From a virus, in the IMG/VR virus record IMGVR_UViG_3300044613_001835, positions 1 to 64,000 of that record: a stretch of 64,000 nucleotides of DNA; one strand, given 5' to 3'. This document shows, in pieces, positions 57,283 through 64,000 of the stretch (the first letter of the stretch is position 1; each line of letters starts with the position of its first letter). A program made the translations under genes and the position numbers. The notes under the pieces are model-generated. The model searched no databases. It saw only the letters and a program-made list of their open reading frames with translations, and was not told where the DNA came from.

Positions 57283-58434
57283 TTAGGAATCAGCGCTATC
57301 TGAGTCAACATAAGCGACTGCATCTAGTTCTTCCCATTGAATACCAAAGCGTACGAATACTGTGTATTCAATTGTGTCTTTCTTTGGCTTGTATTCACGG
57401 TTTACAGTGATATCTCTCTGGAAGCCCCATACACGGTTCTGAGGGAATGTTAAATCAACATAACCTGCAGGGTAGTAAGGAACCTCAAGAACATCTACAC
57501 CAAGTACACGAGTTGTACGTGCATTACCAAGTGTTTGTGCAGTTCCATCAAGGAATTCTTGACGGTTTGCTTGTGTGCTACCAGTGCGATCTGAGAACGC
57601 TGCTGAGATAGCATCTGCAAGAGTACCGTTATTACGAACGATACCAGCAAAAGCATCAGTACCAGCATAGAACTTAAGGTTTGACTTAAGTGCACGATAC
57701 TTGCGTGGCATTGCTAGAAGCAAGCCCTGCATTACTGATGTAGTGTAGTTGTTATCTGAAACTGTTGCAGCATATTCGTGAGCAGCATTTCCTACTGTTC
57801 CACGGGTCTGCTTTACGAATCCTGCCATAATTGAAAGGAATGCGTCTGCGCCTGTTCCAAGACCATTGATAGCAAGATCTTCAATATCATTTGCGAAAGC
57901 ATTGGTCATTAAGCGAACTAAATGATCTTCAAGTGCTCCACCTTCAATATTGTCTTCAAGTGCTTCAGTTGATACTTCCCAATCAAGACGAATCTTTTTG
58001 GTTGTAAGTTCTACCTTTGAGAATGTTGCACCGATGTTTGTATAATCTGGTGCGCCTTGAGCAGCAGCACGAATTACACGTTCACCAACGTTTACCTTCT
58101 CAATTTCCATGGTGTTTGCTCTCATGGTGACACGACGGCCATCTTTAGCGAGGACAGTTGCATCCCATACGTAGTCAATAAAACGACGTGCTTGCTCTGG
58201 TGCTAAAATACCACCTGCAACACCTGTTGGGTTTACTGCGTTTGCTCCAGTTGTTGCACCGAATGCTGCAGTAGCAGTGTTACCAAGTTGTGATCCTACA
58301 GACTGTGCTGCAGAGTCCAAACCAGTTGCACTACCTACACCACCAGAAACGAATGAGCCTTGAGAGTTAATCTCTGCGCCTGCTCCGCCTGATCCTGGAT
58401 AGTTTTTTTCTAGGTCTTTATTTTGTTCCGACAT
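57283..58434 (-). CDS. Major capsid protein (HK97 fold)
   Basis: 383 residues. A Gly/Ala/Ser-rich N-terminal arm (1-75), then GGILAPEQARRFIDYVWDAT and RVTMRANTMEIEKVNVGERV, the N-arm/E-loop/P-domain pattern; the A-domain follows (MPRKYRALKSNLKFYAGTDA, WGFQRDITVNREY). AGGAGGTGA precedes the ATG, a terminator follows, and it lies directly after the protease/scaffold gene, all fitting the most abundant virion protein. Confidence 0.9.
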   Translation of the reverse strand: MSEQNKDLEKNYPGSGGAGAEINSQGSFVSGGVGSATGLDSAAQSVGSQLGNTATAAFGATTGANAVNPTGVAGGILAPEQARRFIDYVWDATVLAKDGRRVTMRANTMEIEKVNVGERVIRAAAQGAPDYTNIGATFSKVELTTKKIRLDWEVSTEALEDNIEGGALEDHLVRLMTNAFANDIEDLAINGLGTGADAFLSIMAGFVKQTRGTVGNAAHEYAATVSDNNYTTSVMQGLLLAMPRKYRALKSNLKFYAGTDAFAGIVRNNGTLADAISAAFSDRTGSTQANRQEFLDGTAQTLGNARTTRVLGVDVLEVPYYPAGYVDLTFPQNRVWGFQRDITVNREYKPKKDTIEYTVFVRFGIQWEELDAVAYVDSDSADS

Positions 58435-58461
58435 TATTTTTCACCTCCTAGTGATTTTACC

Positions 58462-59037
58462 TTAGTTAAATAGGTCGGTTGATGTGAGGAAACGACCGCC
58501 CCATAGGGATTTTTGAACCACTTGTGGTGATTCCTGTACGATCTCGCCTAGATCGCCAGACTTGCGGAAAGCGGTATCTTGCTCTACAAGATCTACTCGC
58601 TTGCCAAACTCGTTAAAGTTATTCTTGATACCGTTAACATCTGATGTTACTGCATCAAGAGATTTTGTTACTGCTGTTACCTTCTCATTAAGAGATTTGA
58701 TAGTTGCAGCAAGATCGCCAAAGGCATTAGTAAGAGAAGTATTAATTTCTGAAACTGCCTTGGCAACTTCTTCTTTAACATCTGCAATAGATTTTTCCAC
58801 TACATTCTCTACTTCAACTGCTGCTTTTGCAGCAGAAGATTCTGCACCACCATCATCCGATTTAGCAACAGCAAGTTCTTCAACTACTGGTGCTTCTTCA
58901 GCGACTGCAGGAGTTTCTGCTGTTTCTGCAACAACCTCTGTTGTTACGTCTGCTGCTACTTCTGCTGGCTGTGCCTCTGGAGCAATCTCTGCATTTTCAA
59001 CTGCAGTTTCTACAACTGCTTCTGTTGATTCTGTCAT
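58462..59037 (-). CDS. Nested scaffold protein (internal start)
   Basis: 191 residues in the same frame as the protease, starting at the ATG at 59037 (residue 254 of the long product). AAGGAGG stands eight bases before it (minus strand 59046-59052), the best ribosome site in the region. The product is the acidic, Ala/Glu/Val-rich and coiled-coil scaffold (MTESTEAVVETAVENAEI). This is the same design as lambda C/Nu3, where the scaffold is made in excess of the protease. Confidence 0.8.
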   Translation of the reverse strand: MTESTEAVVETAVENAEIAPEAQPAEVAADVTTEVVAETAETPAVAEEAPVVEELAVAKSDDGGAESSAAKAAVEVENVVEKSIADVKEEVAKAVSEINTSLTNAFGDLAATIKSLNEKVTAVTKSLDAVTSDVNGIKNNFNEFGKRVDLVEQDTAFRKSGDLGEIVQESPQVVQKSLWGGRFLTSTDLFN

Positions 59038-59796
59038 TTGATTTACCTCCTTAGTAATCTTAATTGTATTAATGCCTTTAGCACTATCAACTAAGAATTT
59101 TATCATTTCTGCATTATCTTTATCATTCTTTTCTATAAAACCAATATTTTGCATTTTGTTTCCAGTTACTGGACTTGTTACTGAGTCAGAATCTGAAACC
59201 ATAACAATACCGTTTTCTGAATCCCAAAATACATTTTCAATTTCTGTTTTTGATAAGTATCCATCTACTACGTTTTGTCCATTTACCTTTTCAATAGATA
59301 AAATATTTGCAAATTGGTTTGCTGGATTATCTACAAGAGATAACTCATGTAGTTCATATGTTTTGATTACACGAATTGTTTTATCAATTTTTTCATCATA
59401 AGCATCATCCCAAGTCTTTATGTTGCCACCAATTGAAAATCCAGTGTATGTTCCATCTAAAACTTTTTCCCAAGCATCTTGTGCACCTTTAGAAACATAC
59501 GCAGATACGTAAACTCCACTATAAAACTTTTTGTCATTTGGATCAAAATATTTATCTTCTTTAAAAGAAACAATCTTTCCTACTGCGCTGGGCTGATGCA
59601 TTTCACGAAGATTGCCACGGAAGTTTTTAAAAGCCTCTACACTAGATTCTGTTGTAACTATGTCGCCTTGACGATCAACATTATCAAGCGTAGCAAAGCC
59701 AGACACCATACGGCGTTCAACATCCACTTTTCCAATGGGCATTGAAAGGCGAACATTGTCACCTTTAGTTTCCCAATGAGCCTTGTTTATTAACAT
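58462..59796 (-). CDS. Prohead protease fused to scaffold
   Basis: 444 residues. The N-terminal 170 residues are a XkdF/HK97-type prohead protease: EMHQPSAVGKI carries the catalytic His (about 67) and TGFSIGGNIK the Ser (about 137). An ELSLVDNPAN block follows, typical of the family. The C-terminal 190 residues are Ala/Glu/Val-rich and coiled-coil (scaffold). A second start for the scaffold alone is nested in this gene; see the separate entry. The protease cleaves scaffold and capsid arms during head maturation. The start is almost leaderless (TGC-TATAAT, nine bases, ATG). Confidence 0.9.
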   Translation of the reverse strand: MLINKAHWETKGDNVRLSMPIGKVDVERRMVSGFATLDNVDRQGDIVTTESSVEAFKNFRGNLREMHQPSAVGKIVSFKEDKYFDPNDKKFYSGVYVSAYVSKGAQDAWEKVLDGTYTGFSIGGNIKTWDDAYDEKIDKTIRVIKTYELHELSLVDNPANQFANILSIEKVNGQNVVDGYLSKTEIENVFWDSENGIVMVSDSDSVTSPVTGNKMQNIGFIEKNDKDNAEMIKFLVDSAKGINTIKITKEVNQMTESTEAVVETAVENAEIAPEAQPAEVAADVTTEVVAETAETPAVAEEAPVVEELAVAKSDDGGAESSAAKAAVEVENVVEKSIADVKEEVAKAVSEINTSLTNAFGDLAATIKSLNEKVTAVTKSLDAVTSDVNGIKNNFNEFGKRVDLVEQDTAFRKSGDLGEIVQESPQVVQKSLWGGRFLTSTDLFN

Positions 59797-59805
59797 AACG
59801 TTATA

Positions 59806-59814
59806 ATTATAGCA
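59806..59814 (-). promoter_or_regulatory. Extended -10 promoter before protease/scaffold/capsid
   Basis: TGC-TATAAT on the minus strand, nine bases before the protease ATG. The implied leader is 2-3 bases. It serves the protease, scaffold and capsid genes. Confidence 0.6.
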
Positions 59815-59836
59815 CTGCTTTATACAGTTTTCTCAA

Positions 59837-61441
59837 CTATTGAGACGATCTGCCTTCGCCTTGGGGATTGCGTCCAGATATTGTAGTTGGTGAATCAGAA
59901 TTATTATTTGTTCTTTCTGAATCTCTTTGGCGAGTACCCGCCAAATTTGCTCTAGAGTCAGTTGCTTGTCTTGGCGACATAACAAAAGGATCATCCCCAT
60001 CTGCTCTTTGTGGCAAGTCTAATTTTTCACGAGCCTCATTTGGAGTCATAACCTGAGTCTTAACATAACGCTCAATAATCTGAGATTGAGCAATTTCATC
60101 AGTAAGGGTAAGTTCATTAAATTTAAGTTCAAGGATATCTGTTTTTTCCTTAATAATTTTATTAACTACTTTTTCAAGATGTTTTTGTGCTGGTCTAGCC
60201 ACCTGCTCTTTAAATGTGCGATCTTGTGAAAGTGCTGCTGCAATGCCTGAATCAGCACCGCCAAGTTTAGAAATTGGAACCTGATGTGCAATTAAAATAT
60301 CATCACGGTTTTGTTTGCGGTACTCCTTAAATGAGCCGTCCTGAATACCGTTTTCAATTGGTTCCATCTTAAACTCAACCTTATTACCGTCCGTATCTCC
60401 AGGAAGTGGGATATAAAGAGTTCTATGGGATTGAGCCTTAAGTCCAGTCTGTAAAAATCTAAACATTTTATCTTCGGCATCGCCAGATAATTTTGCACCC
60501 TTTAATGTTACTACATATCTTGGAACCGCCTTGTTTTCAAAGTAGTCAATATTGTATTGAGATGCCAACTGGTCTCCAATTAAAGACGGCATTGCTGCAA
60601 CAATATCTGGAATTCCATAGAATGTATTTAAAGGAGAGTATTCTTTAAGATGAATAATCTCATTTGGTCTTGGATCTGTGCCCATAGGGTTTGCATTTCT
60701 TGCTCCAAAGTTTCTAAAATAAACTACCTTTTGACCAATAATTTGAATAAAACCATCACGTAAACGACGTACACGAACAGTAGTTGCTGGAATATGTCCA
60801 ACATATCCAATATCTCCAGCCACTGTTCTACCTACTTCAATAAAACCATTACCAGTTGCTTGAAGATCTGTATAAACCTTTTCCATAGTTTTTGTAAAAC
60901 TGTCATCATCATTTAAACTTTCTAACCAATCACGCAACTGTATCTTTGCTCTTTCAATACGATTACGAGCACGATCTACCGCTGCTTGATCTTCGTTCAT
61001 TTCAAACCTTAACATGGTTCTGTCTGAAATATCAAAGCGATATCCAAGACCGACTACGTTTTCTACCTTAGCGTCAATAGCAGCATGGTTAGCAAATGAT
61101 GTGTCATAAAAGTTGGCTAATTCGTACATGTTATATGGAGGAGTGATTACATCAAATAGTCCGTAACCATTTCTATATACCGTGCCAGGATTGATTTGCT
61201 TTGAACTTGCATCTACTCCTGAAGGTGTAACATTTGCTGCATTTAAATATGCTTGGTTTGTTTCTGGACTAATATATTTTGATAAATTGCGGGTTGTTCT
61301 ACGACGAAAATTTTGATCTAGTCCAGAATAATCTTTTAAATCATCCCAACTTTTATTAAAGGGATCTTGATGCCTAAAAGGATTTTCTTCTTTGTTCTGT
61401 GTATTAAGACCTACACGAATGTATTCTTGCTCATCACTCAT
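59837..61441 (-). CDS. Portal protein
   Basis: 534 residues. Central helical stem and clip pattern: YTDLQATGNGFIEVGRTVAG, IIHLKEYSPLNTFYGIPDIV, DYFENKAVPRYVVTLKGAKL and ILIAHQVPISKLGGADSG, the characteristic blocks of PBSX-type phage portals. Polar, probably disordered C-terminus (NNNSDSPTTISGRNPQGEG). Forms the dodecameric gate for DNA packaging. It overlaps the 131-residue gene upstream by 8 bases. Confidence 0.92.
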   Translation of the reverse strand: MSDEQEYIRVGLNTQNKEENPFRHQDPFNKSWDDLKDYSGLDQNFRRRTTRNLSKYISPETNQAYLNAANVTPSGVDASSKQINPGTVYRNGYGLFDVITPPYNMYELANFYDTSFANHAAIDAKVENVVGLGYRFDISDRTMLRFEMNEDQAAVDRARNRIERAKIQLRDWLESLNDDDSFTKTMEKVYTDLQATGNGFIEVGRTVAGDIGYVGHIPATTVRVRRLRDGFIQIIGQKVVYFRNFGARNANPMGTDPRPNEIIHLKEYSPLNTFYGIPDIVAAMPSLIGDQLASQYNIDYFENKAVPRYVVTLKGAKLSGDAEDKMFRFLQTGLKAQSHRTLYIPLPGDTDGNKVEFKMEPIENGIQDGSFKEYRKQNRDDILIAHQVPISKLGGADSGIAAALSQDRTFKEQVARPAQKHLEKVVNKIIKEKTDILELKFNELTLTDEIAQSQIIERYVKTQVMTPNEAREKLDLPQRADGDDPFVMSPRQATDSRANLAGTRQRDSERTNNNSDSPTTISGRNPQGEGRSSQ

Positions 61442-61829
61442 TTACAGCATCCTTTCCATATTTATCTAATGTCTGTTGTGCTGCATGCCAAGCACCTAAG
61501 TCATTCATTGAAGGAATTAGTCCTTCTCTCATTCTTTCTTTTTGTTCAGAATATTCTTCTTCACTAATTCTTGTAAGGCCAGGAACAAAAACTGCTTTGC
61601 CTTCACCGTCATCTCCATAATGCATGGCAGCCTTTCGTAGTTCTGCAATCTTGGATAAATCACCACGATCTGAAGGGATGTTTAAGATTGATCCAGTGTC
61701 GTCTGTAAACCACTTTCCATCAGACTTCTTATATACGTAAAGTCCCCAGTCATAGTGCTTATCTATTACTTTGCGACGAACATTTTGTACATACGGTTTA
61801 CCAGTTTTTGGGTTAATTAGTGATTCCAT
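61434..61829 (-). CDS. Small protein before portal, unknown
   Basis: 131 residues from the ATG at 61829; a GTG two codons earlier is possible. MESLINPKTGKPYVQNVRRK, then VYKKSDGKWFTDDTGSILNI and a helical end (DLGAWHAAQQTLDKYGK). The ATG is seven bases after TGA-TATACT, so it is another leaderless candidate. The position before portal is often a small terminase-linked protein, but no HTH is seen. Function unknown. Confidence 0.55.
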   Translation of the reverse strand: MESLINPKTGKPYVQNVRRKVIDKHYDWGLYVYKKSDGKWFTDDTGSILNIPSDRGDLSKIAELRKAAMHYGDDGEGKAVFVPGLTRISEEEYSEQKERMREGLIPSMNDLGAWHAAQQTLDKYGKDAVNE

Positions 61830-61836
61830 AACCACA

Positions 61837-61845
61837 AGTATATCA
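61837..61845 (-). promoter_or_regulatory. Extended -10 leaderless promoter before portal operon
   Basis: TGA-TATACT on the minus strand, seven bases (TGTGGTT) before the ATG at 61829. It starts the portal unit and follows the LamG-like gene directly. Confidence 0.6.
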
Positions 61846-61847
61846 GA

Positions 61848-64000
61848 TTATACTGGTGTGGCGACAGTGCTTAACCATTCTACTTCGGAGTATATTTTTA
61901 ACTTTTCAGGCTGATAAATTAGCCCTTCTCCGTCATCAACTATAATTTTATTCGTTCCGATGTATGTTTTATAAATGTCTAATGGACTAATTCCATAAAA
62001 CTCAGATGAGCCTATGACCAACATACCGTCCCAAGTAAAGTTATTATTCCAAAATTGCCAATCAAAGGTTGTAATTCCATCCGTTAAAACCTTATACCAA
62101 GGCCTGAAGGTTCTGCTTTCAACCTCTTGCAAACTATTTGCTTGATAGTATGCAATATTATTAAATAGTGCTGGGCCTGTAAGATTTATACTTCCTAAAT
62201 ATGAATTATATACCAGGGATGTTAAAAATGAAACACCAATAGATGACCACTCCTTAAGCGACAAGACTGGCTCTCTTACAAGATTGCCATTTAAATAAAA
62301 AGCAACTCCATTATATTCAACGCCATTTTCATTCAAAACGAATATTTTTGCCCTATTCATGCTAGAACTATTTGCCTGAATATAAAACTTTAATGTACCA
62401 TCTTTGTGATTAATTTCAAATATTTCTGTTGCTGTTTCTGGAAAGGTGTCCTGATCATATCTTAGCCAGAGTTGCATAGCACTTACCTTATAAGATGTTG
62501 CAAGTTCTTTATTAATTGGAAGAGAAAGCCCACGATTTTCTAAAACATTAAGTTCTCCACGCACTTCTAGCCCAGAAGTTTTGGTTAAATATAGATATGG
62601 TGTGCTTTCTTTGTATATGCTAAACGGATTTTTTGATTTATAATCAAAATATATTCCATTTTTCTTATATGGGAACAAGTCTACACCAAATCTTGTTCCA
62701 ACAGGATTTGAAGAATTGTTGTTAAATGCTTGAGAAGCCAACTGCAACTTATTCAACAATATGGGTTTGGTCAAAATACCACGGCTATTAAATTCAAGAC
62801 TATAAACAATTGCAAGACTATTAAAGTCTTTTGTTTTAATAGGATATATTAATGTATTATTTAAAACTTCAAACCTTGTGGTCTCCCAATCTTCATAATC
62901 ATTTATATCAACAACTTTATATTGATTTAACGTTTGCTCATTTGCAAAAGGTGTTACAAGATTTGCTCCCTCAGAAACATATTGAAAAGTAATATAACTT
63001 TTTATTTGTGCTCCACTTGTATCATAATAGTATCCACCATTACCAGATTCTTCGGCTAAAGTTGTAGTAGTAGGGTATGCCAAGTTAAACTGTAAAAAAT
63101 CTAAATCATAGTATTCTTCGCTATCTTTATTTTTTACAAATTGCCCAAAATAAGAAAGTGGTAAATAATCTTGCCAATATCCAGCAACACCTATATCTAA
63201 AAAATATCTTTCATATGCTTCAGAAGGCAGAAGTGTATAACTTGCTGTGTGAGAAATTAATGATGAACCATGACTTAAAATAACAATTCCATTTTCATCA
63301 AAATTATTTGATATCTTAGAAGCGTTAGTTGTGCTACAAACACCAACAGAATAAATTCTTCCAGTAAAAGCATATTCTCCAGAATCGTCACCACCAACAT
63401 ACATTTTTAAAGAATTTTGATTTCCTAAAAATGAATTAACACCTCCACCAAAATTATCAGATAAACTTCTTAAATTAAACCCAACTGCAAAAGTAGTGTT
63501 TGCTGTTATCGGATCAGAGGTAAATAATAATTCAGTACCTTCACTATTGGTCAAAGAATATTTAATTTCATCGCCATCTTTAATAATAGAAAAATAGTTG
63601 CCATTGACAGGATTATATATTTTAAACAATATTTCTTCAGAAACCAAATCATGGGAACTAAAAACACCATAAAAAGCATCAACCTGATTTGCTAAAACAT
63701 TAAACTTATCAAAATTAATGTAGGTATTTTTAGAATTCCAAGTGTTGTTTGGCCTAAATGACAAAAACCTATTTTCAATAAATGGACCAGATTCGTTATC
63801 TTGTATGGCTTGATTGTCTTCATATAAATCTTCCAATGTTTTATCATCTAAAAATATTTCAGGTAACAAATATTCTGGAGTTCTTAAACTTGTTGTGGTT
63901 GTTGTTAAATTATCAAAACTTCCTTGGTTCCATCCTGCAAAGTCTGGGTAATTGTAGTTTGCAGTATAGTTAGCAAATGGATAGTCTACGAATGCAGTTA
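61848..64000 (-). CDS. LamG/concanavalin-like structural protein (5' end cut by window)
   Basis: At least 717 residues; the frame is open to the right edge, so the true start is outside. A TTG at 63869 lies within an open frame that reads on as normal protein (TAFVDYPFANYTANYNYPDF), so it is not a real start. Beta-rich, with KMYVGGDDSGEYAFTGRIYS and MVGNNFT-type strands of LamG/concanavalin domains, probably two (about 80-200 and 470-600 of the visible part). Likely a receptor-binding or fibre protein, placed before the portal instead of beside the other tail genes. Confidence 0.6.
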   Translation of the reverse strand, partial: TAFVDYPFANYTANYNYPDFAGWNQGSFDNLTTTTTSLRTPEYLLPEIFLDDKTLEDLYEDNQAIQDNESGPFIENRFLSFRPNNTWNSKNTYINFDKFNVLANQVDAFYGVFSSHDLVSEEILFKIYNPVNGNYFSIIKDGDEIKYSLTNSEGTELLFTSDPITANTTFAVGFNLRSLSDNFGGGVNSFLGNQNSLKMYVGGDDSGEYAFTGRIYSVGVCSTTNASKISNNFDENGIVILSHGSSLISHTASYTLLPSEAYERYFLDIGVAGYWQDYLPLSYFGQFVKNKDSEEYYDLDFLQFNLAYPTTTTLAEESGNGGYYYDTSGAQIKSYITFQYVSEGANLVTPFANEQTLNQYKVVDINDYEDWETTRFEVLNNTLIYPIKTKDFNSLAIVYSLEFNSRGILTKPILLNKLQLASQAFNNNSSNPVGTRFGVDLFPYKKNGIYFDYKSKNPFSIYKESTPYLYLTKTSGLEVRGELNVLENRGLSLPINKELATSYKVSAMQLWLRYDQDTFPETATEIFEINHKDGTLKFYIQANSSSMNRAKIFVLNENGVEYNGVAFYLNGNLVREPVLSLKEWSSIGVSFLTSLVYNSYLGSINLTGPALFNNIAYYQANSLQEVESRTFRPWYKVLTDGITTFDWQFWNNNFTWDGMLVIGSSEFYGISPLDIYKTYIGTNKIIVDDGEGLIYQPEKLKIYSEVEWLSTVATPV

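Noticed and set aside
63869-63869. TTG as the start of the LamG-like gene
   Set aside because: The frame continues upstream with ordinary protein sequence to the window edge, so the gene is cut and not complete.
1-64000. Integrase, excisionase or repressor genes for lysogeny
   Set aside because: No tyrosine or serine recombinase, no CI-type repressor, no attachment-site candidate was found; the MerR-like HTH at 35193-35735 is not enough.

Overview
The window looks like most of the genome of a tailed (siphovirus-type) bacteriophage. It carries a portal, a prohead protease/scaffold, a HK97-type capsid protein, a tail tube protein, a 2512-residue tape measure, large and small terminase, a replisome with its own DnaE-type polymerase, and a lysis cassette. 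The DNA is AT-rich (by eye about one third G+C) and essentially every gene is on the minus strand, so transcription runs from position 64000 towards 1. A WhiB-like regulator, a DUF7455-like zinc protein and repeated leaderless promoters point to an actinobacterial host. With the low G+C, my inference is a phage of a low-GC aquatic actinobacterium (acI/Nanopelagicales type), not of a classic high-GC actinomycete.

Layout in transcription order (high to low coordinates). 64.0-57.3 kb: a LamG-like structural protein cut by the right edge, a small protein, portal, protease with a nested scaffold gene, and major capsid protein. 57.2-53.4 kb: head-tail connectors and tail tube protein. 53.3-35.9 kb: duplicated tail-assembly chaperones with a methyltransferase gene between them, tape measure with LysM domain, distal tail and fibre-like proteins. 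35.9-23.3 kb: zinc and HTH proteins, DnaB-like helicase, primase, SSB-like protein, DnaE-type polymerase, RecA-like ATPase, a methyltransferase, PD-(D/E)XK nuclease, a CPA2-type cation/proton antiporter, Cas4-like exonuclease and RuvC-like resolvase. 23.3-17.7 kb: a flavin-dependent halogenase, unknowns, HTH protein, methyltransferase, and small and large terminase (about 40 kb away from the portal). 17.7-10.3 kb: three secreted or surface proteins around endolysin, holin candidate, lipoprotein and a proteasome/HslV-like protein. 10.3-1 kb: three tRNAs, Hsp20, FmdB zinc ribbon, TylF-like methyltransferase, nuclease, thioredoxin, a chain of microproteins, WhiB, a pyrimidine-dimer glycosylase-like protein and a second halogenase cassette.

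The less ordinary content is as follows. There are two flavin-dependent halogenases; one sits in a tight operon with a membrane protein, a DUF6065-like protein and a XapX membrane protein. There are four dispersed class I methyltransferases. An ion antiporter is encoded inside the replication block. A 560-residue protein resembles host S-layer proteins, and an 885-residue membrane-anchored surface protein carries an in-frame 15-bp tandem repeat. A recurrent promoter design places TATAAT or TATACT 6-7 bases before ATG, which implies leaderless mRNAs, while the strongest virion genes have strong Shine-Dalgarno sites. No integrase, excisionase pair or CI-type repressor was seen, so nothing in the window indicates lysogeny. 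The window is cut in a gene at both ends.
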